Source: Acanthamoeba sp. SK_2022b (taxonomy: Eukaryota > Discosea > Longamoebia > Acanthamoebidae). Taken from it: DNA of 64,000 bases. Shown here piece by piece: positions 20,905-31,441 of this stretch; positions within the stretch are counted from its first letter, which is position 1, and each line of letters starts with the position of its first letter. The translations under genes and the position numbers were made by a program. The stretch spans positions 1 through 64,000 of the forward strand of contig JANDJZ010000240.1 in NCBI GenBank assembly GCA_027943245.1, written 5' to 3'. A model generated the notes under the pieces. It was not told the DNA's origin. It saw only the letters and a list, made by a program, of their open reading frames with translations, and did no database searches.

Positions 20905-22405
20905 TTAGCTCGAGCCGGCGTCATCCTTGCACGGGAGGGCCTTGCGCAGGAGCGTGTTAACGTTCTCCACCGAGAAGTCCAGCGTGAACGGCATCGACAC
21001 CACCCTGAGACACACGCAGAGGTCAACCACGCTGCGTACATTTATCCGTGGCCCGCGGGCGCGCACACTCACATGCAGAGAGAGGGAGAGGGGGAAGAGG
21101 AGAAGGAGGTACTTGGTGCGGACGGCTTCGACCTCCTCGCCCTTGGGCGTGGTCGTGCGGAGGAGGTAGTGCTGGCGCTTGACCAGCGTGCCAAACTTGT
21201 ACCACTCGGGACAGTCGTTCCAGTCGATGCCCTTCTCCTCGAGCAGCTTGGCCATCTGCTGGGTCGTGCTCAGGCCCTGCAGCTCGCGGTGCGGGAAGTG
21301 GTGCTGCGCCAGACCAGCTATGCTGTTGCGTCTGTAGTCGTATCTCGCGCGCCAATAGACGTTGTTCTGTTCGTTGGTAAGGTGTGTTGTGTGACACGTC
21401 AGCAAAACGAAGAAGCGGGCCCGAGTGCCAAGTGGTCATCGTACAAAGGCCTCGGCGTTGGTGGGCACGTTGTGGGCGCGGGCGTCAAAGTAGGGCAGCG
21501 AGTTCTTGACGTGCTCGGTCAGCTTGGGCTCCTTCTCGGCGTCGTAGGTTGCGGCCTTGAGCGCCGCGGTGAACTGCGCCGTCGCGAAGCCGGCAAGCAG
21601 AGACGTGATCTATCGCATGATCGCCCGCGCGTGCGCATACACAGCTTAGCAAAACGCGCGCTCGCACTAGTGTTGTGCCTGTGCGTCTCTAACCTTTTGG
21701 ATCTTGCCGCCGAATGGCATGTCGTTCTGGGGATCGCCCTTCTTCCCCTTGGCCTCTTCGACGGGATCCACCTCTTCGCCGGGCTGTCCCATGCGCGCGC
21801 ACACATTAGCCCACGCATAGATCGCGCGCAACACACACACCACCGAAGAGCGCGCAGTACCTGAGGCACAGTGGCGGGGAAGACGAGCGTGATCTCGTCG
21901 GAGCAGGTGAACACAGCTACGGGGTTGAAGTGCTTCAGTAGCTCCTTGGCCGTCTCCAGCATGGCCTCGTAAACTGGTGGAGAGAGATTTGAACAGTTAG
22001 CTGTGAGGGCACAACACTGTGCAAGACCGCATGCATGAAGCCGTCCGCGCATGGGGGTATCGTACTCCTGGTATCGTAGGGTCGCGTGAACGACTTGGTG
22101 AACTTGGAGAACTTGTGGCCATCTAGTCGCACTTGAGAAGGTGGACGATATGTTGTTATTTGCCGTTGTTCCGGCATGAAGGGCATCACGCGAATAAAGA
22201 GAGGGCCTACCAATCCAGGGCTTGGTGGGATCTAGTCGCATGTTGGTCTCGCGCTCGTACGCCTTCATGCGGTCGCCTAGCGCATCGCAAGCGCCCTTCG
22301 TCTCCTAGTTTATTAATAATGTTTTTTTTAATTTCTTATTTTCCAGTTGTGCGTTGTGGTGCGAAGGCCGCGGTGATGCCATCGGTGTACCTTTGCGGCG
22401 TCCAT
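20905..22405 (-). CDS. Thg1-like tRNA 5' nucleotidyltransferase (3'-5' polymerase family)
   Basis: A 15-nt first exon (22391-22405, MDAAK) splices to ETKGACDALGDRMKAYERET, and MRLDPTKPWI joins VRLDGHKFSKFTKSFTRPYD. An exon with EAMLETAKELLKHFNPVAVF and TCSDEITLVF follows. RLDG and SDE supply the metal-binding acidic residues of the Thg1 palm domain. Later exons carry ITSLLAGFATAQFTAAL, LPYFDARAHNVP and YWRARYDYRRNSIAGLAQHH, and LEEKGIDWNDCPEWYKFGTL. Thg1 adds G-1 to tRNA-His; Thg1-like proteins (TLPs) repair or edit tRNA 5' ends in a template-directed 3'-5' direction. The motif wording (RLDG-x-x-FSKFTK, SDEITL) looks closer to TLPs than to canonical Thg1. No mitochondrial presequence is evident. 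The end is the TAA at 20905-20907. Confidence 0.85.
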
Positions 22406-22607
22406 GTGTATGTGTTGTGTGTTGTGTGCTGTGTTGGGCAGGTTCAAGAGCTTTTTGTGTTGTCCGCATTAATTCACTGAACTATTTGAACGTATTTTCT
22501 CATAATTATTTTTTTACACTTTAAATATTTAGAAGTAAAAAACATTGGGTGTCACGCTCTCCGCTTCGTAATTGGTTGGAGGCAGAGCGGTCCTGGGGGC
22601 GACCGCC

Positions 22608-24628
22608 TCACGGGACGGTGATGACCAGGTTCGGCCTGTAGTCGTGGTTCTCGCCGTTCTTGTAGCCCACCATGTTGCTCACCACGCGCGTTCCCTCTTC
22701 ATATAACCGAACGAACAAACAGTGTCAATTGAGCGTCAACTCCACCAGCTGGGCTTGAGGGTACACGTACCGACCATTCTGTCGTCGTTGTAGTGCGTGT
22801 GGCCATGAGCCCACACGGCTACGTTGGTGCCACGGCCCTTGAACATGTACTCGAGACTCGAGCTGAACGCCAGCCCACTCCCTACAACGCAGCAGCAGCA
22901 GCAGGCAGCAGCAACAACAACAACAACAAGGCCACGTTCAGAACACATGCGAGCACACAAACGAAGCGCAAGGCGATTTGTCAGTGTACCTTTGATCTGG
23001 TAGGTGGGAGTGTGATGGGTCAGTACGACGGCCTTCTTGCCCTTGGTCATGGACGCCTTGATCTGTGTCTGTAGCCATTGCAGCTGGTCCTTATGGGCGG
23101 CCACGCTGTCGTCGGGCGAGAACACGGTCTCTGGGCAGTTGTGGCTGTGCGCGCTGAGTCAGCAGCTTGATTATGCAGAACAAAAGATCGGGGTTGGCGT
23201 GCGTGGGCATACTGGCGCTTGGTTTTGTAGATCAGTCTGTAGTCGTTCATGGTGGTCGCCGCCCTCTGTTTCTTTGTCTCCGGGATGTCGGACCACAGCA
23301 CGCATCCCATGATCACGAACTCGCCGATTTCCACAATTCCCTTGTCAAGGTACATGATGTTCTTGCGCGGAGCGGCCGCGCAGATGTCATAGATGGCCTG
23401 GTTGAGCTCGGCTGTCATCAAAATGTGGTCGTCATGATGGGTGTGAGTGTCTTGGATAGGGATATCTGCCGAGTCTGGCAACCAAAGGTGGCACGGTACC
23501 CATAGTGGGGTGTGGAGGAGCGGAGCAGGGGCTGTAGTATTCGTGGTTGCCTGCCAGAACGAGGACCAGCTTGAATCGCTCACCTTGATGGTAGAGAAAA
23601 TCGCGATAGGCTGGGAGCGCCGGATTACCGATGTCGCCCAGCAGTCCGAGGATAGGTGCAGAGGGAGTGATCATCTACGACACGACACGACACGACACGA
23701 CAGTAGGGCGAGAGGTCGATCGGTTCGTAAGTCTCGGTCGCTAGAAGATGAGCCAACTACGCTGTACCTCTGGAATTTGGTCAAACGATTCATAGAATTC
23801 GACGTGGGTGTCGGACGCGATCTGGATTCGTAGTTGGCCAGTGCTATCAAGAAGGTCCTGCACGTTTAGCCCAGAAGGAGCGGCAGTAGCGGCCTTCTTT
23901 TTGCGTTTCTCTGCTGGAACACATGATGAAATAGGTCAGCCGAGTGGTCAACCGTGCAAAGCGCAGGGTCTTGTGCGCACCCAGTGCATGAGCGAGCATC
24001 TCGCGAGCGGATTGGCCGTCGGCCGTTCGGTTGTCCAGGCTCAAGCCTTGCTTCTCCAGAAACCAAGCTACAGTCTCGTAGCCTCTGCAGAAAGGAAAAG
24101 GGTATTGATGAGGGGCACTGGCCAAATGAGGATATGAAGGGCAGATCCATACCGAAGGCAGCAGCTGTGCAGGGGAGACCAGCCGGAAGTCGAGACTGCC
24201 CGCATGCTTGCGCCGAATGCCAGCAGCAGCGCCACCACGCCTGAAAAACTGGGGAGTGAGCACAAGAGCGAACACGAAAAGGAAGCGGTGTGTGTCTACC
24301 TATGTGGCCGCCTGCGGCTGCGCTGTGTAGAGGGGTACAACCGGATTGGAGTCCTTCCACGTTGATTTGTGCACCGCGCCTGACCAACAACGCTACTGCC
24401 TCTGCGTTGCCATGCCAGGCAGAGTAGTGAAGTAGAGTCTCGCCGTAGGGACAACCCTCGACTGCTGCATTCAACTGCACGAAGCCAGTGAGGAGGCGCA
24501 CAAGGAATCGAGGGAAGGGTGCACCGTACGTCCGGCTGCCCTCCTTTAAGGTAGGCCACGAGGGCGTCGTTGTCGCCCTGTTTTATCGCATCCACTAGGT
24601 AGCGCGGCACCACCTCCTGTCTTTGCAT
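22608..24628 (-). CDS. Ankyrin-repeat calcineurin-like phosphoesterase
   Basis: Start MQRQEVVPRYLVDAIKQGDN. The first half has ankyrin repeats (GETLLHYSAWHGNAEAVALL, GCTPLHSAAAGGH, GWSPLHSCCLR, YETVAWFLEKQGLSLDNRTA). The second half is a metallophosphoesterase with the ordered metal ligands: D-x-H in IASDTHVEF, GD in LGLLGDIG, GNHE in VLAGNHEYY, the His in VLTHHTPTYQIKG, and GHTH in WAHGHTHYN. It ends NLVITVP. The family hydrolyses phosphomonoesters or diesters using a dinuclear metal centre, and all motifs look intact. The ankyrin fusion suggests protein-guided targeting. The substrate is unknown. An adjoining CAG/CAA-rich tract sits in an intron. Confidence 0.85.
22890..22929. repeat. (CAG)/(CAA) trinucleotide tract
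   Basis: Mixed CAG then CAA units in an intron of the phosphoesterase gene. Confidence 0.85.
23681..23701. repeat. (CGACA)n short array
   Basis: About four pentamer units in a phosphoesterase intron. Confidence 0.8.
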
Positions 24629-24863
24629 ATTAGCTTGTTTTGTCTGTTCCGTGTGTTGCGTGTTGCCGGCACAGAACACCCTAACTTCGGCACGCTTGCT
24701 CTTCGAAGCTTCTGGAAGGAATTTCTCTCCGCGATTTTCGTTTCTTGGAACGACGTTTCGTTTGAACCCACAGACGTTTCGTTTAAAACATTTATTGCAG
24801 ACAAACACCGTGGCTGCTCGACAAGCACCGCTCTCGGTGCAGACGCTCGGTGCGAGCACCGAT

Positions 24864-25550
24864 TCAGAAGAGAGTGCACTTGTGCTTTCGGCTCTTCCTG
24901 CTGCGCTTGACCTCGCCTCCACCGGTGACGGACGGCGGGTCGAGCGCCACCCTGATGACCTCCTCAAAGACCTCGGCCAGGCCGTCTTGGGTCCGTGCCG
25001 AGCATTCCCTGAAGGAGCAGGCCCCTATCTGACGCGCAACCTCTTGGCCCTGCTCGGTGGTCACCGGGTGCTCGCCCCGCCTGGCCAGGAGCTCAAGGGC
25101 ATGCGGATCGTCGCGAATGTCCTTCTTCGTGCCCACGAGCACCACCGGCGTGGTGGGGCAGTGGTGGCGCACCTCGGGCAGCCACTTTTCTCTCACGTTG
25201 GCCAGCGACGAAGGACTTACGGCTGAGTAGCACACGAGGAAGGCGTCCGTTTGGTGATAGGAGAGTGGTCGCAGTCGATCAAACTCCTCCTGCCCAGCTG
25301 TGTCCCTGCGGCCAGACAAGGAAAGCAGTTGAGTGAGTAACTGTCAGACGAGGGACCATGCGTGAAGGACGTACCAGAGGCCCAGGTTAATGACGTTGCC
25401 GCTCACTATCACATTGGCGGTGTACGAGTCAAAGATGGTGGGGATGTACTCCCCAGGGAAGGAGTTGGTCGTGTAGGCAATCATCATGCTCGTCTTGCCC
25501 ACAGATCCGTCACCCACCACGACACATTTGACCGACTTGTATTCCGCCAT
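24864..25550 (-). CDS. Rac/Rho family small GTPase
   Basis: Two exons (25375-25550 and 24864-25305) give 205 residues. G1 is [10 protein letters not shown]2/effector is [14 protein letters not shown]3 is [21 protein letters not shown]4 is [10 protein letters not shown] (TKKD instead of TKxD/NKxD, as in Rho proteins), and G5 is FRECSART. The Rho-specific insert helix is [21 protein letters not shown] polybasic [10 protein letters not shown] ends in the prenylation box CTLF, predicted geranylgeranyl. It resembles Rac/RacE-type proteins. It lies near a RhoGAP and a RhoGEF gene. Expected role: actin regulation at the plasma membrane. Residues equivalent to Gly12 and Gln61 are present, so normal GTP cycling is expected. 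Confidence 0.92.
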
Positions 25551-25837
25551 CTCTCAATTAATTTGTTGTTGATTGTGCAAATCAATCGCCACACACCCGA
25601 TGTAGATCTTTTGTCCTGACGAGGAAGATGCCGTTGAAAGAGAAGCAGCCCATCGTGCCCGAGAAGGCAGGAGCGGGCCGGCCGTCACTCAACTTCTCGG
25701 AGGAGCCTGCCCGCGCCTGTTGGTCCGCGTCTCTTCGCCTGTTAAAGTTCGACTCCTTTCCCCGCAGCTCCGCACCAACAGGGTAAGGGGACGGCCAAGA
25801 AGAAGTGGGAAGCCAAGGAGGCCGGGTCGGGGGTTTA
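25551..25837. other. Short intergenic region between GTPase start and carrier stop
   Basis: A plus-strand frame begins at ATG 25628 (MPLKEKQPIVPEKAGAGRPS). A second open stretch (TAKKKWEAKEAGSGVY) ends near 25840, but no GT-AG pair joins them in frame. A small unannotated gene is possible, not established. Confidence 0.3.
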
Positions 25838-27195
25838 TTAGTCGGACTTGACGAACTGCTTCTGCGCGTGGCTTCGCCATTGCAGCGAGCCGGCCTCGAG
25901 GTGGGTGGAGAGGGCGCGCCAGTAGGTGTGCAGGTAGGAGTGGAGGAGGGAAAAGCGCTCGTCCCGGCCGTGCTTCTCGAACCACTGGTTGCTGAAGTGG
26001 AAGGCAAAGTACATGAAGAGCGCGAAGGGCAACACTTTGAGGAGAGTGACGCCCACCCCCTGTCGATTACGAAACGTCAAGTTAGCCTTGCAGTAAGTGG
26101 GGCTCACTATCACGGTTCGGCTTACCTGGTAGAAGCCGCCTACACCCTGCTCCTGATAGATGCTCTTGATGCAGTGGAGCACGCCCTTATCCGCCAACAC
26201 TCCAGCCTGCATCCGCACGCAGATGGTGTCGAAGGGGTAGGACAAGACGTTGGCCAGCGTTGCCCTCAGGCACGACTGAACGAACGCCCTGTGCGGCATT
26301 TGACCGGCCACGGCCTGGTGGTGAGTGCTCTCCTTTTTGAGGAAAGTGTAATGTATGAAGTCTGGCGTTGTAGTACCTGGTGGGGTGTTGGCTCTCATCA
26401 ACGGGTCCGAGGACGGCCAGGAAGAGCTTGTCGGCCAGGTGCAGGCCGGCCTGGTAGGCGAGCTGGCCGGGGATGACGCACAGAACGCCCGCATAAAGAC
26501 CATTGAGCAGACCGCCTTTGCATTTGTGGTTGTACGTGAGCGGAAAGGCATAGCCCTCAAGAAGGAGTAGAAGGCGGCGAGTACCCTTGCTGTTAGCGAG
26601 CTCGTTGATTATGTAGCCGTACCTCGCCTTCTCAAGAGGCAGGAGCGCGATCCTGGTCTGCAGCGTGTTGAGCGGGTAGGTCACCGCAACAGCCACGGCG
26701 GTGGCCAGCCCGTTGGCCACCCACTCGGCCTTCTCCGCTGGCAAATGCTGGCTGAGCAATGGCTCTACCGCCCGGTGGGTGCCATACTGCGCGACCAGAC
26801 CACAACGCGCACAACGTCAGGCTAGTACTTGGGAGGACAGGAGGGAGAGGAAGGCAAACCTTGGCCGCGGAGTAGGGCAGCGCTCGCAGACAACCTGCGG
26901 CATTGCCCCTGTTGAGAATAGGGGTGAGGCAAGAACGAATACCTTCTGTGGGGGGGGGGGGTGAAGGTTACCGGAGGAACCCAAAGAGGCCTTCGCGCCA
27001 GAGGTTCTGGGTCTCGACAAAGGCGTAGCAGAAATGGTACCGGGGCCGGCGCACCTGCAGACGAGTCTTGACCACGTAGAACCCGTTCAGGAGGGTGCGC
27101 GTGAGTGCGTCCGCCGATAAGCCGGCCAGCACTGAGGGCTCCGCAGGAAGCTGCCTACGCTTTTCAAATGGGATGCCTGCTGAGGAAAGGTGCAT
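25838..27195 (-). CDS. Mitochondrial carrier (SLC25) family protein
   Basis: The first in-frame ATG is at 27193-27195 (MHLSSAGIPFEKRRQLPAEP). Three carrier modules can be followed. Module 1 is LLNGFYVVKTRLQVRRPRYH, with a diverged P-x-[DE]-x2-[KR] site. Module 2 is VAVTYPLNTLQTRIALLPLE, with PLNTLQTR. Module 3 is LANVLSYPFDTICVRMQAGV, with PFDTICVR. Helices between them include GLYAGVLCVIPGQLAYQAGL and VTLLKVLPFALFMYFAFHF. The C-terminus is LQWRSHAQKQFVKSD. SLC25 proteins exchange metabolites across the inner mitochondrial membrane. The general look is ADP/ATP-carrier-like, but the nucleotide signature RRRMMM is not visible, so the substrate is open. The odd first module suggests divergence. 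Confidence 0.75.
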
Positions 27196-27592
27196 TGCTT
27201 CGACGTCTTCGATATCAAATAATTTTCGGTGCTTCTTTATTAAATAAGGCACAGAACAAGATAATGATTTTCCACTCAACCCTTTGAATAGCGCCAAGAA
27301 TTCAAGATAGCCTAATGTTTACTGTTTTTGGGGTATGTCGCTTTTTGGAGAATAGATAGTTGGGGTAAAGGTCGCGAGCGCGAAAGAAGAGGTAACAAGG
27401 ACAAAGGCCGGTGACCTAAACCCAGAGCTACGACAACGGAACGTAAGGGGGGAGTACCGTGAAAGTGGAATGAGGAAGAAGTAAGAGGAGAGGAACAGGA
27501 GACGAAAGAAAACCGTAGCGAAACCACTGGAAGCAGGGATCGATTGAGAAAACTAGTGATCAACCCAGGTCGTCTATAGCCTCGTCCTCATC
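27196..27592. other. Divergent promoter region, carrier and RhoGEF genes
   Basis: A 397-bp region between divergent starts, A-rich on the plus strand. No gene is supported. Confidence 0.5.
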
Positions 27593-30260
27593 ATGTTTAA
27601 GACGCTGAGAGCGGTGGGGAAGAGGGGGAAGGACAAGATAGCGTCCAACAAAAAGGGCAACAAGTCGGCCGATAAAATCATCGGAGGACCAGTCCTGGTG
27701 AACGACTCCAGCGACACACAGCTCACTCGCAACGCCCCCACCCGCCCAATGACCAAGGTGGATATACACCAGCTTGTGCGAACAAGCAATCTTCTGGAGA
27801 TGAAGAAACACCGCTTTACGGACGAAGAGGTCAACCTTCGGAACGGGGACGGCCATACCCCCCTACACGCGGCCTGCAGCTTGGAGCGAGGAGACATAGA
27901 GGTTGTATCGTATCTCATCTCCCTTGGAGCTGAAGTCAACGCCGTAGACAAGGCTGGGTGGTCGCCTCTGCACGCTGCTTGTAGATACGACGACAGCGGC
28001 AACCTCATCCCCCTGCTCGGTATGTCAAGCTTCCCGTCGTTTTTAACTTCGCGAGCTTACCAACCAAAACAACGCAGTGAGCCACGGGGCCGATGTGGAC
28101 CTCCCCAACGCGGATGGGACTCGCCCGTTGCACTACTTTGCTCGCAAGCGCCTGCAGCCCGAAACGCTCGATGCTAATGCGCGAGTACCGCCCCCCCCCC
28201 CGACAAATCGGTCGACCGCAAGTTTCGATGAAGATTAGAATGATTTGACGCTCGTCGCTCAGGCATTGGATGTATTGCTTACCGCTGGAGCGGACATCAA
28301 CGCAAGGAACGTAAACGATGAAACGCCCCTTCACAGCTGCGTGATGAAAGGCAATCTCGCAACACTCGAGCTGCTCATCAACAGAAACGCTGACGTCAAC
28401 GCTGTAAATAAGTACCTCTTCCTCTTCCCACCTGCTTTTTGCGTTCACTGCCCTCCCTCCTAAACACGTTCTCCTACACCAGGGTCGGCGACAACGTGCT
28501 CCACAACGCGGTGTTGTGCCAGAAGTTGGACATGATCAGCAAGCTGCTACGGTTGGGAATGGACCCCACCGCGAGCGTCCCAAATAGCCAGAATGGCAGC
28601 CCGTTGGACTTGGCCAAGAAGGATACCTCTGCTGTGGGCAAGAAGATCTGCGACCTCCTGACCCGTACGTCGTCGCTCATGGCCGTTCTTATGGAGGGCC
28701 TCTTATCACTCTTCTTTATACAACTTACTCTGCCAATTCATGGACGACCCTACAGGACCAGCGATTGAGGACGATGAAGATGAGGTTACGGAAACGGACA
28801 GGAAGACAGACCTGTGGTCGCTCACGAAAGCGGGCGACTGGAGCGAGATCAAGAAGCTCTACGGAGCGGAGGAGAAGCAAAAGTTTGTGCTGCGAGTTAC
28901 GGAGGAAGAGTTACGGGCCAGGAACTCTGCGGGTCGATGCCTGCTGCACTTGGCGTGCAACCAAGCGGAGCCCAATCGAGAGCTAGTGGAGTACCTCATA
29001 GCCACCAATCCACAGGACATCAACTGCGCCGATAACAACGGCTGCACGCCTCTCCACTATGCGTGCAAGAAGAACAACGACGCAGAGACCATCGTTACCC
29101 TGGGTATGCACACCTCCGCCACGCTCACGCTCTCAATGGCCCGTTCCTTAACCTCGAGTCGCTGGGTGCAGTCGTCAAGGGCGCCGACGTCTCGCGATCA
29201 AGCAACGACGGAATGAAACCCATCCACTACTTTGCCCGACGATCTCTCCTACCCGAGGCGGTGGTTTCTAACGAGAAGGGGCTCGACTACATGATGAAGT
29301 TTGGCGCCGACATCAACGCGGTGAACAAGTACGGCGAGAGTCCGCTACATAATGCCATCACCCAGGGCAACTTCCTCATGCTGCAGCTCCTGCTCAGCAA
29401 GAATCCGGACTTGACCCTTAAAAGCCAGTACGCAGCTTTAACGGAGGGGGGTAGCCTCCCATGTAATCGTCTAACACGTGCCGATACCCGGTGATCTGGA
29501 CTACAGATACGATGAGAACATTCTCCACTACGCCATCATCGCTCAGAAGAAGGATATGGTCGATAGAATTTTGGAACTTGGCATCGACCCGCGCGTCGGC
29601 GTGTCCACCAACGGCACCCCTCTCCAATCCGCCAAGCTCTTCTCCGGCCAAAACAAGGAGTTGTACGAAATTGTACAGAGTACGTGTTCTCCCCTCAATA
29701 ATAAGCTCGTATGCGTGCATGGCTTCCAGCGCGATTCCTTCACAAGCGAGGCAGCGCATAGTGTTGATCCTGTTTATGGCTGCGATCTAGGAAAGGCGAC
29801 GGCCCTCGACATTGCTGGGATGAATGATGAAGAGAAGCGGGAGTACAAACGAAAGCGAGTTATCGATGAGCTGGTCGAAACGGAACGGGAATACGCAAAC
29901 GACTTGGGCATTGTCATCAAGGTGAGGAATACGCCCTGTGCTCCGCGCTTATGCGCGTTGACGTTGCTCACACCGTGCCTGCGTAGATCTACGTGAACCC
30001 GCTGAAGGCTTTTATGAACAACGAGGATCCGCTCCTCATGGAGTGGCAAATGGAGGACATTTTTGGCAACATCGAAGAGATCAAGGTCGCGAGCGACAAG
30101 ATGAGCCGCGCCTTGCAGGTTTGCCAGGCGGCCGATCCACAATACTTTGGCCAAGTGTTCCTCAGCAGCGTACGTCCGCCCTTGTTTTTGTTGTGCACCC
30201 CTCGCGACGCTCGGCATGACACCGAGCCGCTGATGATTGGCCAATTCCTGATGTCCGTCC

Positions 30261-30330
<70 letters not shown>

Positions 30331-30637
30331 GATGGAGGACCTGCAGAAGTATGAAGAGGTATGCGTTCATCAGCAGATCGCGACGGACGCCCTCCAGGAG
30401 GCGCTCCATTCTCACAAGGCCTTCCGAAGCTTCTGTGAGGTACGAGACGAGGCCCCAGTAGCTTCACTACAGGTGGGGTGGGTGAGGCCACTCATACGTG
30501 TAAACTGTTTACGCGTCTTACAGGCTGCCCAGAAGCACAAGGACTGCAAGAAGCTGTCGATCGACGCCCTGCTCATCAAGCCCTTCCAGCGAATCACCAA
30601 ATACCCGCTATTGCTGCGAGTACGAGTCTTTCACATA

Positions 30638-30672
<35 letters not shown>

Positions 30673-31378
30673 CGTTGTGTGCTCTCATTGACGTTTACTC
30701 TCCGCGCTAGGAATTGATGGGAGTGACACCAGAGGATCACCCAGACTATCCCGATATCGCTAAGGCACGCGACAAGCTGGAGGAGCTCATCAACGTGGCC
30801 AACGAGAAGAAGCGAGTAATCGACAACAAGATTCTCATCAAACAAATCAGCGACAACCTGGTCTATCGGGACGACGAGGAAGTGCGGCCTCCCACGACTG
30901 TCGCTGTTTTATTATTCTTATTATTCGTTTTATTTTTAACTTACTCCCCCAATCTCTGTCCTCAGCGATTGGACCTCACGCTGGACGAAGATCGAATTTT
31001 CAAGCGGGAGGGGCTCTTCAAGATGTCCTTCAACAAGGAGAAGATGTTCAAGCGGACCATCTTCCTGTTCAGTGACCTCATCCTGCTGTGTCATGCGGAG
31101 AAGAAGAAATACGGCTTCCATCACGTCATCCCCCTGTCCCAGTGCCGCGTGCAGGACGTTACCGACGGATCCCTCGAAGGAGGTACCTGCCCCGGCACCT
31201 TTCCTTCCTCCCTCCTCTTCCACCCACGAGGCGAGTTCGTACGCTCACGAGTCTTCGTCCAATTGAAGGCAAAGCAGTGAAGAACGCGATGTCGTTGACT
31301 TATCAGGCTAAGCAGCTGCGCGTCGTTATCTGTACCGACTCTGCCGAATCAAAGAAGGTGAGCCATACGCGCAGCGTG

Positions 31379-31441
<63 letters not shown>

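Noticed and set aside
25628..25843. Small plus-strand gene between GTPase and carrier
   Set aside because: Two coding-looking pieces cannot be joined in frame by any GT-AG pair I can find.
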